Below are positions 26,707-35,991 of a DNA stretch of 64,000 nucleotides, one piece after another (within the stretch, counting starts at the first letter, position 1; the number at the start of each line of letters is the position of its first letter). Under the pieces are notes generated by a model. That model saw only the letters and a list, made by a program, of their open reading frames with translations, searched no databases and was not told where the DNA came from. This DNA comes from Halomonas sp. SpR8 (GTDB lineage Bacteria; Pseudomonadota; Gammaproteobacteria; Pseudomonadales; Halomonadaceae). The stretch covers positions 62,001-126,000 of the forward strand of contig NZ_JAUAMC010000001.1 in the NCBI RefSeq assembly GCF_031010195.1, read 5' to 3'. The position numbers were made by a program, and so were the translations under genes.

Positions 26707-27509
26707 GCCGTGAACACCGCATAAACCATCTGCAGTGCCAACCCCATCAGCATAAAGGCGAATACCCGTTTGAGGAGTTTAACGGGTAGCTTATGTGCTA
26801 ATTTCGCCCCGATGGGGGCGGTCAGGATGCTGAAGGGCGCCATTAACAGGAACGCTGGCAGGTAAACATAGCCTAGCGCGGCACTAGGTAGCCCGGCCGT
26901 ACTCCAACCGTTAATGATATAGCCCAGCGCCCCGGCAACCGCAATCGGTAGCCCCACGGCTGCGGAGGTGCCAATCGCGCGGGGTAGTTTGACGTTGCAC
27001 CAGGTGAGGAAGGGCACCGTTAAGGAGCCGCCGCCAATGGCAACGAGGGCAGAAATGCCGCCAATTCCCAGGCCAACGCCGCTTACGCCTACCGGGCCCG
27101 GCAATCCACGGCTTGGTTTGGGCTTGATGTTGGCCAACATCTGGAGCGACATTAGCACCATGAAGCAGGCGAAAAAGATGGCGAGGGCACGGGTGGGGAT
27201 CAGCGCGGCGATAAAGGTGGCCAAGAAAGTGCCGACTAATATGCCGGGGGTAATAAAGCGCACGATGTCCCAGCGCACGGCCTTGTGCCGATGGTGGGAG
27301 AGCAGGCTGGCGGTGGAGGCGGGTATGATAGCCGCCATCGCGGTACCCAGCGCTAAGTGGGCTAGATGCTCATGGGGCACACCCTGGAGTACAAAAAGGG
27401 AGGTTAGAATCGGTACCATGATGCCGCCGCCGCCAATCCCTAATAAGCCCGCCATCAGACCAACAAAACCGCCCAATGCTACATATGCTACCCACCAAAT
27501 GATGTCCAA
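26703..27509 (-). CDS. TauE/SafE (DUF81) family anion exporter
   Basis: Inner-membrane protein of 268 residues with about eight helices arranged as two repeats. Each repeat begins with a glycine-rich motif: GGFVGLMAGLLGIGGGGIMV near residues 13-32 and GISALVAIGGGSLTVPF near 154-170. Family members export sulfite, sulfoacetate or related organosulfur anions. The substrate here cannot be told from sequence, because the neighbours give no sulfur-metabolism context. It appears to be transcribed alone, or with the small frame at its 3' end. Confidence 0.88.
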   Translation of the reverse strand: MDIIWWVAYVALGGFVGLMAGLLGIGGGGIMVPILTSLFVLQGVPHEHLAHLALGTAMAAIIPASTASLLSHHRHKAVRWDIVRFITPGILVGTFLATFIAALIPTRALAIFFACFMVLMSLQMLANIKPKPSRGLPGPVGVSGVGLGIGGISALVAIGGGSLTVPFLTWCNVKLPRAIGTSAAVGLPIAVAGALGYIINGWSTAGLPSAALGYVYLPAFLLMAPFSILTAPIGAKLAHKLPVKLLKRVFAFMLMGLALQMVYAVFTA

Positions 27510-27654
27510 AGCCGACGCCTCTTAAATGTCTTGTTAGCACGATAAGTACATTGTACCGGAAGCGAGGCGTTTAGCGGGGGCTAAGAAGAGTATTCAACTG
27601 TGGTAGCGGCTAGGCAGTGGTAAGCTTGAGGTTAGGCCATGTTTTGGAGTTTAT

Positions 27655-28257
27655 ATGCGCAATGTAATAAGTAGTGTTGGCGTGTTGATTGTGTTCGTTG
27701 CGCTACTGGCAGGCTGTGGCGAAACAGAAGAGCCGCCAAATGAGCCGGCTTCTATGACGCAGCCTGAGCAGGTGCCGACCGCTGAAGCCGCCGTTGCTGA
27801 GCCAGAAGTGGTTGAAGAAGAAATAGAGCCTCTGGTCGTTGAGATAGCGGCGCACGTAGTGTTACGTAGCGACCGGCGCTTAATGGTGGAAGGCGAGAGC
27901 AACTTACCTGACGAGACGCTGGTGCAAGTTATCGTTGAGCGCGAAATTAGCAGCGTGCGGTGGCGCGAGCGAACACGCATAAGCGATGGCGTATATGCAA
28001 CAGGGCCTTTTGGACCTGGCAGTGGCCTGCCCGATGGTGGCTATATAGTGCGGGTTGAAGTTTCAGAGGGCAGCGTGCAGCCAGAGGCGGTACAAGCGCG
28101 CATTGGCCACGAGGGCCAGCACCTTGCGGGAGAGCTTGTAAGTCAATCCCGGCATGGGCTGGGCCAGGTGGCCACCTACTCACGACGCTTCTTGGTGGGG
28201 AGTGAGCCAAGGAGAACGCGTGACCAGGTGGAGGTGCTAGAGAGTCCGGGGATGTAG
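27655..28257 (+). CDS. hypothetical lipoprotein
   Basis: Protein of 200 residues. Its lipoprotein signal peptide ends in LLAGC, giving Cys21 as the lipidated residue. A low-complexity, acidic and proline-rich linker (about 22-60) follows, then a single beta-rich domain of about 120 residues with VEGESNLPDETLVQVIVERE, GPGSGLPDGGYIVRVEV and EVLESPGM at the end. The pattern looks like an immunoglobulin-like periplasmic domain. No enzyme motif is visible, and function is unknown. A GGAG six bases before ATG supports the start. It is convergent with the XRE regulator, with five bases between stops. Confidence 0.75.
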   Translation: MRNVISSVGVLIVFVALLAGCGETEEPPNEPASMTQPEQVPTAEAAVAEPEVVEEEIEPLVVEIAAHVVLRSDRRLMVEGESNLPDETLVQVIVEREISSVRWRERTRISDGVYATGPFGPGSGLPDGGYIVRVEVSEGSVQPEAVQARIGHEGQHLAGELVSQSRHGLGQVATYSRRFLVGSEPRRTRDQVEVLESPGM

Positions 28258-28262
28258 ACGCT

Positions 28263-28787
28263 TTAGGCAGGATGCCAATGGGCTAACAGTACTGCATGAA
28301 TGGCGGTGTCGCTGGGGGCTTTAGCGAAGTGCTCAATGACAAAATTATCGTCACGCTGCACTATATAGTGGCCCGCTTTGTGAAACACTTGGGTTGGTCC
28401 GAGCAACATTAGACCACCAGCACTCACCGGCGAAAAATCTGTATTGGATCCAGGCGTTGCCATGACACATGGCGCCTTCCAGTCAATGTTCAGCTTCAAG
28501 TGGCTGGGCACTTTAATGGTGGTTGCCTGTACCTGTTCCCAGGGGAGAGGGCCGGTATGGGTCAACGTCAATAGCTCGGGGGCGCTATCACCTTCTAACA
28601 GTGTTGCCAGGGAGCAGTCGAGGGAGTCTGCGAGCGCCACTAAGCGTTCGTGACCGATCTGCTTGATCGCCCCGGATTCCCAGTAAGAAATGGTGACATC
28701 TGACACGCCAACTTTGCGTGCGAGGGCAGCTTTATTGAGCTTGGCCCTAAGCCGCAGTTGCTTTATCCGTGAGCCTAGCGATTCCAT
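28263..28787 (-). CDS. XRE-family regulator with C-terminal S24-like domain
   Basis: About 174 residues. An N-terminal HTH_3 domain (RIKQLRLRAKLNKAALARKV, GVSDVTISYWESG) at about 5-60 is followed by a C-terminal domain with the outline of a LexA/CI-type fold: PGSNTDFSPVSAGGLMLLGP and YIVQRDDNFVIEHF. The catalytic Ser-Lys pair of self-cleaving repressors is not evident; the lysine position appears to be Glu, so it may bind but not cleave. ATG 28787 is chosen because AGGAAG lies eight bases upstream; a farther ATG at 28835 lacks a site. Target genes are unknown. Confidence 0.78.
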   Translation of the reverse strand: MESLGSRIKQLRLRAKLNKAALARKVGVSDVTISYWESGAIKQIGHERLVALADSLDCSLATLLEGDSAPELLTLTHTGPLPWEQVQATTIKVPSHLKLNIDWKAPCVMATPGSNTDFSPVSAGGLMLLGPTQVFHKAGHYIVQRDDNFVIEHFAKAPSDTAIHAVLLAHWHPA

Positions 28788-29051
28788 TTCGTCTTCCTGA
28801 TGATGAGCTAAACAAGCTCGTTGAATGTTTTCCACTATGGTATGTCTTTCAATAGAGATAGTGGCGCTTGGAGCATGCGTTATTGGTCTGACTTATCTTG
28901 AGGTAATTCCCCCAAGGTGTTGCTGCAGAGCCATACTAAGCGATTGTGCTAGAGTGCGCATTAGTGGACGCATAACGTTGAGCTAATTTCTCTGACGCTT
29001 TTCTGCTTGGGTTGTTCCCTGCACGGCGCTGTTGGTTGCGCCTAAGGTGCG

Positions 29052-29057
29052 TATAAT
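29052..29057 (+). promoter_or_regulatory. candidate -10 box for gltX
   Basis: A perfect TATAAT 33 bases before the gltX start codon. The -35 position at 17 bp (CTGTTG, 29029-29034) is a weak match, so the promoter call is tentative. Confidence 0.45.
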
Positions 29058-29090
29058 ATCGCCATGCACTTTTGCCAATAGGACGTTTTC

Positions 29091-30572
29091 ATGACCGTAC
29101 GTACTCGCATCGCGCCTTCTCCGACCGGGGACCCTCACGTTGGTACGGCCTACATCGCGCTTTTTAATCTGTGCTTCGCGCGTCAGCATGGTGGCCAGTT
29201 TATTTTGCGTATTGAAGATACTGATCAGGTGCGTTCCACGCCTGAATCGGAGCAGATGATTCTGGATTCGTTGAGCTGGCTGGGTCTTGAGTGGGATGAA
29301 GGCCCCGACGTAGGCGGGCCGCATGGTCCTTATCGACAAAGCGAGCGTGGCGATATATATGCTCAGCACGCCCAGCAGCTTTTGGACGCGGGGCATGCGT
29401 TCAAGTGTTACCGCACCAGTGAAGAGCTGGATGAACTGCGCGAAACCCGCAAAGCAGCCGGCCTGCATTTAGCCTTAAAGCCTGCGGATTTAGCGCTGGA
29501 TAGCCAGGAGCAAGCACGCCGTGAGCAAGAAGGCTGGCCTTACGTGGTGCGTATGAATGTGCCTGCTGAAGGGGTTTGCGTTGTTAATGATATGCTGCGC
29601 GGCACAATTGAAGTGGAGTGGGCGCAGGTGGATGCGCAAATTCTGCTTAAATCGGATGGCATGCCTACTTATCACTTGGCGAACGTTGTTGATGACCACT
29701 TGATGGAAATTACCCATGTATTGCGTGGGGAAGAGTGGATTAACTCCGCACCAAAGCACCAGTTGCTGTATGAGTATTTTGGTTGGCAAATGCCGCAACT
29801 TTGTCACATGCCGCTGCTACGCAACCCGGATAAATCCAAGCTCTCCAAGCGTAAGAACCCGACCTCGATCAACTATTACCGCCGGATGGGCTTCTTACCC
29901 CAAGCTGTGACCAACTATTTGGGGAGGATGGGCTGGTCAATGCCTGGCGAGCGCGAAAAATTCAGCCTTCAAGAAATGATGGCGGAATTTGATGTGCAGC
30001 GTGTCTCGTTAGGTGGCCCGGTGTTTGATCTGGAGAAGCTAACATGGCTGAACGGCGTTTATATCCGCGAAGATTTGGACGACGATGCACTGTTGAGCGC
30101 GCTTCGCGACTGGGCCTTTAATGAAGACTATGTTAAGCAGATTCTGCCACAGGTACGCCCACGGGTAGAGACGCTCTCCCAGGTGATGCCGTTGGCAGGA
30201 CACTTCTTCTCGGGTTTACCTGTGCTGACAAAAGCGTCGTTTGATAGCGTGAAGCTTGAAGAAGAGGAACTGGTAAAACTGCTCCAGTTTCTTGTCTGGC
30301 GGTTTGAGGGTGTCTCGGCTTGGCACAAAGAGGCTTTGCTGAGCGAAGTGAAGCTGCTAGCTGAACACTTTGATTTGAAAATGAAGGTCTTCCTGGCTCC
30401 GGTATTTATTGCCATTACCGGGAGTACCTCCAGCACCTCGGTGATGGACGCTATGGCGATTCTGGGGTCTGACGTCACTCGAGCGCGGTTGCGTAGTGCG
30501 ATCGACGTTCTCGGCGGCGTATCCAAAAAGCAGGCTAAGCGTTTTGAGAAAGCGTTTCGTGAAATTGCGTAA
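29091..30572 (+). CDS. gltX: glutamyl-tRNA synthetase
   Basis: Class I aminoacyl-tRNA synthetase of 493 residues that charges tRNA-Glu. The HIGH-type motif is in [13 protein letters not shown] (8-20) and the KMSKS-type motif is [12 protein letters not shown] near residue 250. The C-terminal helical anticodon-binding domain is complete. A discriminating gltX precedes a tRNA-Glu gene here, so enzyme and substrate are encoded 320 bases apart. Start ATG 29091 follows ATAGGACGTTTTC and lies 33 bases after a TATAAT box. It is probably monocistronic; the tRNAs have their own promoter. Confidence 0.97.
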   Translation: MTVRTRIAPSPTGDPHVGTAYIALFNLCFARQHGGQFILRIEDTDQVRSTPESEQMILDSLSWLGLEWDEGPDVGGPHGPYRQSERGDIYAQHAQQLLDAGHAFKCYRTSEELDELRETRKAAGLHLALKPADLALDSQEQARREQEGWPYVVRMNVPAEGVCVVNDMLRGTIEVEWAQVDAQILLKSDGMPTYHLANVVDDHLMEITHVLRGEEWINSAPKHQLLYEYFGWQMPQLCHMPLLRNPDKSKLSKRKNPTSINYYRRMGFLPQAVTNYLGRMGWSMPGEREKFSLQEMMAEFDVQRVSLGGPVFDLEKLTWLNGVYIREDLDDDALLSALRDWAFNEDYVKQILPQVRPRVETLSQVMPLAGHFFSGLPVLTKASFDSVKLEEEELVKLLQFLVWRFEGVSAWHKEALLSEVKLLAEHFDLKMKVFLAPVFIAITGSTSSTSVMDAMAILGSDVTRARLRSAIDVLGGVSKKQAKRFEKAFREIA

Positions 30573-30709
30573 ACGCGTTTTACCGAAGCCCTAGCCCTTA
30601 AGCCAGATTTCTGAAGCTTTTGTCCCGAAGTTTTCCCCCGAGCTTTTAGGCATAACCGAAGCGTCTACTCTTTCTATGCTGTTTGCATAGCAAATAGGCG
30701 CTTTTTCTA

Positions 30710-30738
30710 TTGACTAAGGTTAGCGTAATCAGTATTAT
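30710..30738 (+). promoter_or_regulatory. promoter of the tRNA-Ala/tRNA-Glu operon
   Basis: TTGACT (30710-30715), a 17-bp spacer and TATTAT (30733-30738), followed by a GC-rich stretch typical of stringently controlled stable-RNA promoters. Transcription would start near 30745, just ahead of tRNA-Ala. Confidence 0.75.
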
Positions 30739-30760
30739 ACGCTCCGTCTTCGCGACATGT

Positions 30761-30836
30761 GGGGCCTTAGCTCAGCTGGGAGAGCGCAACACTGGCAGTG
30801 TTGAGGTCAGCGGTTCGATCCCGCTAGGCTCCACCA
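30761..30836 (+). tRNA. tRNA-Ala (anticodon GGC)
   Basis: A 76-base cloverleaf: acceptor GGGGCCT / AGGCTCC with one G-U pair, D-arm with AGCTCAGCTGGGAGAGC, anticodon loop CTGGCAG giving GGC, T-loop GGTTCGATCC, and an encoded CCA end. It reads GCC and GCU alanine codons. Confidence 0.97.
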
Positions 30837-30894
30837 ATTTTCATACTGCTTTGTTAAAGAGTGTGAATGTTGGCCGTGAAGCGGCTCGTTATAC

Positions 30895-30970
30895 GTCCCA
30901 TTCGTCTAGTGGTCTAGGACACCGCCCTTTCACGGCGGTAACAGGGGTTCGAACCCCCTATGGGACGCCA
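30895..30970 (+). tRNA. tRNA-Glu (anticodon TTC)
   Basis: A 76-base cloverleaf: acceptor GTCCCAT / ATGGGAC, anticodon loop CTTTCAC giving TTC, T-loop GGTTCGAACC, discriminator G and an encoded CCA end. It lies 58 bases after tRNA-Ala in the same transcript and close to gltX, which charges it. Confidence 0.97.
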
Positions 30971-31083
30971 CTACTTTATACCCCTCCTGATGTTTTCTCT
31001 GGCAATGAGTTTTCTCATGCGCTGGCTTTTGGCATTCCTGCTGTTCACAAATGTGCTTATAAAAATGTTCACATAAACGCTAC

Positions 31084-31110
31084 AAATCGTCATTTTTTAG
31101 ACGATTTTTT
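31084..31110 (+). terminator. terminator of the tRNA operon
   Basis: Stem AAATCGTC / GACGATTT with an 8-base loop, running into six T at 31105-31110. It lies about 114 bases after tRNA-Glu. Confidence 0.75.
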
Positions 31111-31636
31111 GCTTGACTTGTCCACTTTTGCTGTTCGGGATTTGAGGTTGTGCACAACCCTTTGTTGTAGACGCAAAAAATCTTTAACAGAACTTAAACC
31201 ATTTAAAAACAATGAGTTATGTTAGATCAAAAAATGACCAATTTAAGGCTGGCCCACTGTCCATGGCGATCTCGGGACGTTTTGAAGTGGTTGTGAACAG
31301 GGTTATCCACAGATAGTGTGGAAAACCTTGATCGATAACCAGTAGCAAAAAAGTCAAGCGATATTAGCCGCTGTTTAGGCATTCTTATGACGGGGCTATG
31401 GTTCAATAAATGATTCAACAGGGCGAAGTAAAATGCTCTCAAGTGCCTCTTCAGTTGGCGCGCCTGACATCAAGCCTATCCCCGCCCAGTTTCCTTCCAG
31501 CTCCCCTGTCACTGCTCAGAGGCTTCTACGCTATGGTCTTGGTCGAGGTAATAGAAGGGTGGGGGGGCAATCGCTCGTTTGTGATCGGATACTGCCTTGG
31601 TGGCTTAAGAGGCATAGCGTTAATCAGCCCATACGC
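31111..31636. other. gene-free stretch with DnaA box and TGTTCACA repeats
   Basis: There is no supportable gene between the tRNA terminator and the gltA terminator. The first half is AT-rich and holds a perfect DnaA box TTATCCACA at 31303-31311, the palindrome-like TTGTGCACA at 31148-31156, TTGTCCACT at 31118-31126 and TGTGAACA at 31292-31299. Two TGTTCACA copies, the inverse of that last element, lie just upstream at 31042 and 31066. A 76-codon frame at 31433-31663 has no family resemblance and runs through the gltA terminator, so I do not call it. Confidence 0.5.
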
Positions 31637-31661
31637 AAAAGGCCACCCGAAGGTGGCCTTT
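31637..31661 (-). terminator. terminator of gltA
   Basis: On the minus strand AAAGGCCACC-TTCG-GGTGGCCTTT, a 10-bp stem with the stable TTCG tetraloop followed by TTTTGCG. It lies 25 bases after the gltA stop. Confidence 0.85.
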
Positions 31662-31685
31662 GATCGTACTATCAAACGGGGTGAT

Positions 31686-32972
31686 TTATTTTTTTGGATA
31701 GTCACGCTGATCGTGACCAATGTAAAGCTGGCGCGGACGGCCGATTTTGTAACTTTCGCTAAGCATTTCGTGCCAATGAGAGATCCAGCCAATGGTGCGA
31801 GAAACCGCGAAAATCACGGTAAACATGTTGGTTGGAATGCCCATCGCTTTCAGGATGATGCCCGAGTAGAAATCGACGTTCGGGTACAGCTTGCGCTCAA
31901 TGAAGTATTCGTCTTCAAGGGCGATCTGCTCAAGACGCTTGGCGATTTTAAGCTGCGGGTCGTCGGCCATGCCGAGTTCCGCGAGTACTTCATCGCAGGT
32001 TTCTTTCATTACCTTGGCGCGCGGGTCGAAGTTGCGATAAACGCGGTGGCCAAAGCCCATCAGCTTGAACCCGTCGTCTTTATCCTTGGCTTTATCGACA
32101 AAGCGCTGAATGTTCTCTTCGGAGTCGTCACCTATCTCATCGAGCATGGCCAGCACGGCCTCGTTGGCGCCGCCGTGAGCGGGGCCCCAGAGTGCCGCGA
32201 TACCAGCGCTAATACAGGCGAATGGGTTGGCGCCGGTAGAGCCCGCTAGGCGGACTGTCGAGGTAGAAGCGTTCTGCTCGTGATCCGCATGCAGCATAAA
32301 GATGCGGTCCATGGCTTTAGCGTATACCGGGTTAATTTTGTACTCTTCACAAGGGTTGCTGAACATCATGTAGAGGAAGTTCTCTGCATAGCTCAGGTCG
32401 TTGCGTGGGTAGTTGAACGGCTGTCCAACGTTGTACTTATGTGACATCGCCGCCAGTGTGGGCATCTTGGCAATCAGGCGGATGGCGCTGATCTCACGGT
32501 CTTCTTCTTTAGTGATATCCATGTGGTCATGATAGAAAGCTGCTAAGCCGCCTACTACACCACACAAAATGGACATTGGGTGCGCGTCGCGACGGAACCC
32601 TTTAAAGAAGTTGTTGATCTGATCGTGAACCATCGTGTGGTTGCGAATGCGCGATTCAAATTCAGCGTACTGGTCGTCGTTGGGTAGCTCGCCAAACAGC
32701 AGGGTGTAGCAAACTTCTACGAAGTTAGACTCTTTCGCCAGTTGATCAATGGGGTAGCCACGGTGCAGCAGTACGCCCTTGCCGCCATCAATATAAGTGA
32801 TAGCAGACTGGCAAGAAGAGGTGGCCATAAAGCCGGGGTCGTAGGTGAAAAGGCCTTCGGCACCTAAACTGCGTACGTCGATAACGTCGGGGCCAAGTGT
32901 GCCGGAGTACATGGGTAGCTCGATCGGGTTATCCAGACCATCTACCGTCAATGTCGCTTTCCTATCAGCCAT
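31686..32972 (-). CDS. gltA: citrate synthase (type II)
   Basis: Citrate synthase of 428 residues, the same size as the hexameric NADH-sensitive E. coli enzyme. It condenses oxaloacetate with acetyl-CoA. Catalytic histidines lie in [12 protein letters not shown] and [17 protein letters not shown], with the active aspartate near [16 protein letters not shown]. The N-terminal 60-residue beta domain of type II enzymes is present. It faces away from sdhCDAB across a 488-base shared control region, the usual gammaproteobacterial arrangement. AGGAGG lies ahead of its ATG on the minus strand. A TTCG-loop terminator follows. Confidence 0.97.
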   Translation of the reverse strand: MADRKATLTVDGLDNPIELPMYSGTLGPDVIDVRSLGAEGLFTYDPGFMATSSCQSAITYIDGGKGVLLHRGYPIDQLAKESNFVEVCYTLLFGELPNDDQYAEFESRIRNHTMVHDQINNFFKGFRRDAHPMSILCGVVGGLAAFYHDHMDITKEEDREISAIRLIAKMPTLAAMSHKYNVGQPFNYPRNDLSYAENFLYMMFSNPCEEYKINPVYAKAMDRIFMLHADHEQNASTSTVRLAGSTGANPFACISAGIAALWGPAHGGANEAVLAMLDEIGDDSEENIQRFVDKAKDKDDGFKLMGFGHRVYRNFDPRAKVMKETCDEVLAELGMADDPQLKIAKRLEQIALEDEYFIERKLYPNVDFYSGIILKAMGIPTNMFTVIFAVSRTIGWISHWHEMLSESYKIGRPRQLYIGHDQRDYPKK

Positions 32973-33096
32973 GCAGGCCTCCTTTCGAATTCGGGTTGGG
33001 ACATAAGTCGTTGCTGCGCATACCGCGCCGGCGAAAAGGCCTGCCCACTATAGAAGTGTGCGACATTTTGTCAATTAGCCTAAACGCTAGGCGCAT

Positions 33097-33124
33097 ATTA
33101 TACAAATATTGTTATTATGGTTAA
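33097..33124 (-). promoter_or_regulatory. candidate gltA promoter
   Basis: On the minus strand TTAACC-N16-TATAAT, about 125 bases before gltA. The -10 is perfect and the -35 weak. It overlaps a plus-strand candidate for sdh, so the two operons may compete or be co-regulated. Confidence 0.45.
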
Positions 33125-33136
33125 TTTATGTATAAG
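33109..33136 (+). promoter_or_regulatory. candidate sdhCDAB promoter
   Basis: TTGTTA-N16-TATAAG on the plus strand within an AT-rich stretch, some 320 bases before sdhC. A second TATAAT at 33188-33193 lacks a clear -35. Either would give a long sdh leader, which contains GC-rich inverted repeats around 33385-33440. Confidence 0.4.
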
Positions 33137-33460
33137 ATTTTAAAGTCTATAAATAACTGAGCGTCACAAAAATGGTCGTTCGGCTCATATAATACGTTAA
33201 CAGGCTTATCAATCTGCTAACCTACTGCCACTATAACCATGCTGCAGCGCAAAATCGACTCGTGATAACAGGAATTTTCTTGCACCATAGTCGATTTAGC
33301 CCTGAGTTCGGTTTGTAAGCGGGGGCGAAGATTCTTATAATCTACGGCGCGCGACCGGTAGGTAGTAGGTCGTGCCCAACTTGGCAACGGCCGAGCCCCT
33401 TCCCGAAACCACCGCCCGCTCGGGCTACGCCCGACTTGTCTCAGAGCGGACCAAGAGAGT

Positions 33461-33850
33461 GTGTACAACGCCGTGAATAGCAAACGACCCGTAAACCTAG
33501 ACCTTTCCACCATACATTTTCCACTGCCAGCACTGACATCGATCACACACCGCATTACGGGTGTCATCCTGTTCGTTGGCCTGATTTTCGCTTTTTGGGC
33601 GCTGGGTAAATCCTTGTCATCTCCGGCGGGTTTTGACGCCGTTAGCGATGCCTTAGCTAACAATTTTTTGGCTAAGTTGATTGCTTGGGGTCTGTTGTCC
33701 GCCTTGGCATTCCACTTCGTGGCAGGTATCAAGCACCTGCTGATGGATGCCGATATTGGTGTGACCCTTGAGGGTGGCGTGCAAAAAGCGCAGATCACCA
33801 TCGTGGTCAGCGCTGTTCTGATTATTCTGGCAGGAGTCTGGGTATGGTAA
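33461..33850 (+). CDS. sdhC: succinate dehydrogenase cytochrome b556 subunit
   Basis: Membrane anchor of complex II, 129 residues, with three membrane helices. It begins with the family signature RPVNLDL. Ser27 and Arg31 (quinone site) in SITHR and the haem ligand His85 in AFHFVAGIKHLLMD match E. coli SdhC in position and in total length. The GTG at 33461 is chosen because it gives exactly the E. coli length. An internal GTG at 33473 is possible, and neither has a strong ribosome site. It overlaps sdhD by seven bases. It passes electrons from SdhB to ubiquinone together with SdhD. Confidence 0.93.
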   Translation: MYNAVNSKRPVNLDLSTIHFPLPALTSITHRITGVILFVGLIFAFWALGKSLSSPAGFDAVSDALANNFLAKLIAWGLLSALAFHFVAGIKHLLMDADIGVTLEGGVQKAQITIVVSAVLIILAGVWVW

Positions 33851-34191
33851 CTAACATCACAAGTTTTGGCCGTAGTGGGCTATCTGATTGGCTGATGCAG
33901 CGCGTATCCGCGGTAATCCTTGCCCTTTACACGATCTTTATTGTCGCCTTTCTGCTGTTTAATCCGAACCTTGATTACTATACGTGGAGCGGCCTGTTCA
34001 ACCAGACGTGGATGCGAATTTTCTCGCTTTTGGCGTTTATCGCTTTAGCGGCACACGCCTGGATTGGTCTATGGACCGTCACCACCGACTATCTCAAGTC
34101 CACGCGCCTGCGCATGGGTGTCCAAGCTGTCATTCTCCTGGGCATTTTCGTGTATTTGGTGTGGGGCATTCAAATTCTGTGGGGAGCTTGA
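33844..34191 (+). CDS. sdhD: succinate dehydrogenase membrane anchor subunit
   Basis: Second anchor of complex II, 115 residues, with three membrane helices (about 17-37, 53-77, 90-111). The haem and quinone region is AAHAWIGLWTVTTDYLK, matching the conserved H-x-x-x-G-x-x-x-x-x-x-D-Y pattern of SdhD. The ATG at 33844 lies inside the end of sdhC, so translation is coupled. The sdhA start is three bases after its stop. Confidence 0.93.
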   Translation: MVTNITSFGRSGLSDWLMQRVSAVILALYTIFIVAFLLFNPNLDYYTWSGLFNQTWMRIFSLLAFIALAAHAWIGLWTVTTDYLKSTRLRMGVQAVILLGIFVYLVWGIQILWGA

Positions 34192-34194
34192 TAC

Positions 34195-35967
34195 ATGTCT
34201 AATCTGCGTAGCCTGACGTTTGACGCCATTATCATTGGTGGCGGTGGCTCCGGCCTGCGAGCCGCACTGGAGCTGGCTAAGTCCGGTAAAAAGACGGCCG
34301 TGTTATCAAAAGTATTCCCGACACGCTCGCACACCGTTTCTGCCCAGGGTGGCATTACCTGCGCCATCGCTTCTGATGACCCGAACGATGACTGGCGCTG
34401 GCACATGTACGACACCGTTAAAGGCGGTGACTATATCGCTGACCAGGATGCGGCTGAGTATATGTGTTCTGAAGGCCCGAAAGCGGTATTTGAGCTCGAG
34501 CATATGGGCTTGCCGTTCTCGCGTTTAGACAACGGCCGCATCTATCAGCGCCCGTTTGGTGGTCAGTCAAAGAACTTTGGTGAAGGCGGCCAGGCGGCGC
34601 GTACTTGTGCAGCGGCTGACCGCACCGGCCACGCACTGCTGCACACGCTTTATCAGAATAACCTGAAGAACAACACCGTGTTCCTAAACGAGTGGTACGC
34701 GGTTGACTTGGTCAAAAATGCTAGCGGCGACGTGGTGGGTTGTATCGCCATGTGTATCGAAACCGGCGAAGTGGTTCACGTGAAATCCAAGGCCACGGTG
34801 CTGGCGACCGGCGGTGCTGGGCGTATCTACGCCTCGACCACCAACGCCCTGATCAACACCGGTGACGGTATCGGTATGGCGCTGCGCGCTGGTTTTCCGA
34901 TGCAGGACATGGAAATGTGGCAGTTCCACCCGACTGGTATCTACGGTGCGGGCACGCTGGTCACAGAAGGCTGCCGTGGTGAGGGCGGTTACCTGATCAA
35001 TAAAGATGGCGAGCGCTTTATGGAGCGTTATGCGCCCAACGCCAAAGACTTGGCGGGCCGTGACGTTGTCGCTCGTTCGATGGTGATGGAAATCCTCGAA
35101 GGCCGCGGCTGTGGCGAGAAGGGCGACCACGTCTTCCTGAAGCTTGATCACCTGGGTGAAGAAGTCCTTGGCAAGCGCCTACCCGGTATCGTTGAGCTTT
35201 CTAAGACCTTTGCGCATATCGACCCAGCGAAAGATCCGATCCCAGTTGTACCGACCTGCCACTATATGATGGGTGGTATCCCGACCAATATTCATGGTCA
35301 GGCGATTACTATGGATGAAAGCGGTAACGATCATATCGTTAACGGTCTGTTTGCCTGTGGTGAAGCGGCCTGCGTGTCGGTCCATGGTGCCAACCGCTTG
35401 GGCGGTAACTCGCTGCTGGATTTGGTGGTCTTTGGTCGTGCTGCAGGCATGTTTATCGAAGGTGCGCTGAACGAAGGTATTGAATACCTGGATGCATCTG
35501 AGTCTGACGTTGAGTCGGCCATGAAGCGCATTACGCGTTGGAATGAGTCTGAGGGCGGCGAAAGCATCCCTGAGCTTAAAGCTGAGCTTCAGGAAATCAT
35601 GCAGACTTCGTTCGGCGTATTCCGCGAAGAGAAAAATATGCTGGAAGGCGTCGACAAGCTAGCGCTGCTGCGTGAGCGGATTGGCAACGCTTATTTGCCT
35701 GACAAATCCAATGCCTTCAACACCGCGCGTGTAGAAGCACTGGAACTCGATAACTTGATGGAAGTGGCAGAAGCGACAGCGATCGCTGCCCTGAAGCGTA
35801 ACGAGAGCCGTGGTGCTCACTCACGCTACGACTATCCAGACCGTGACGATGTCAACTGGCTGAAGCACTCGCTCTACTTCCCAGCAACGAAAGAGCTGAA
35901 GAAGCGCGACGTAAACTTCAAACCCAAAACCATGGATATGTTCGAGCCTAAGGTTCGTACCTACTAA
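34195..35967 (+). CDS. sdhA: succinate dehydrogenase flavoprotein subunit
   Basis: Catalytic flavoprotein of 590 residues (E. coli 588). The dinucleotide-binding motif is [14 protein letters not shown], and covalent FAD attaches at His46 in [10 protein letters not shown]. Active-site sequences include [13 protein letters not shown] and [18 protein letters not shown]. It oxidises succinate to fumarate on the cytoplasmic face of the membrane and passes electrons to SdhB. A good GGGAGC site precedes ATG 34195. All hallmark residues are intact. Confidence 0.97.
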   Translation: MSNLRSLTFDAIIIGGGGSGLRAALELAKSGKKTAVLSKVFPTRSHTVSAQGGITCAIASDDPNDDWRWHMYDTVKGGDYIADQDAAEYMCSEGPKAVFELEHMGLPFSRLDNGRIYQRPFGGQSKNFGEGGQAARTCAAADRTGHALLHTLYQNNLKNNTVFLNEWYAVDLVKNASGDVVGCIAMCIETGEVVHVKSKATVLATGGAGRIYASTTNALINTGDGIGMALRAGFPMQDMEMWQFHPTGIYGAGTLVTEGCRGEGGYLINKDGERFMERYAPNAKDLAGRDVVARSMVMEILEGRGCGEKGDHVFLKLDHLGEEVLGKRLPGIVELSKTFAHIDPAKDPIPVVPTCHYMMGGIPTNIHGQAITMDESGNDHIVNGLFACGEAACVSVHGANRLGGNSLLDLVVFGRAAGMFIEGALNEGIEYLDASESDVESAMKRITRWNESEGGESIPELKAELQEIMQTSFGVFREEKNMLEGVDKLALLRERIGNAYLPDKSNAFNTARVEALELDNLMEVAEATAIAALKRNESRGAHSRYDYPDRDDVNWLKHSLYFPATKELKKRDVNFKPKTMDMFEPKVRTY

Positions 35968-35991
35968 TCTCTGCAACGAGAGGGAGTCACT

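Noticed and set aside
30710..31225. A 171-codon plus-strand frame covering the tRNA region
   Set aside because: It reads straight through tRNA-Ala, tRNA-Glu and their promoter and terminator; the RNA genes explain the sequence.
31111..31400. Possible chromosomal replication origin
   Set aside because: One perfect DnaA box and a few variants are too few, and none of dnaA, dnaN, gyrB, rpmH or parAB is nearby; kept only as a finding about DnaA-like sites.
31433..31663. 76-codon plus-strand frame in the spacer beside gltA
   Set aside because: No family resemblance or clear ribosome site, and it runs through the gltA terminator; probably chance.
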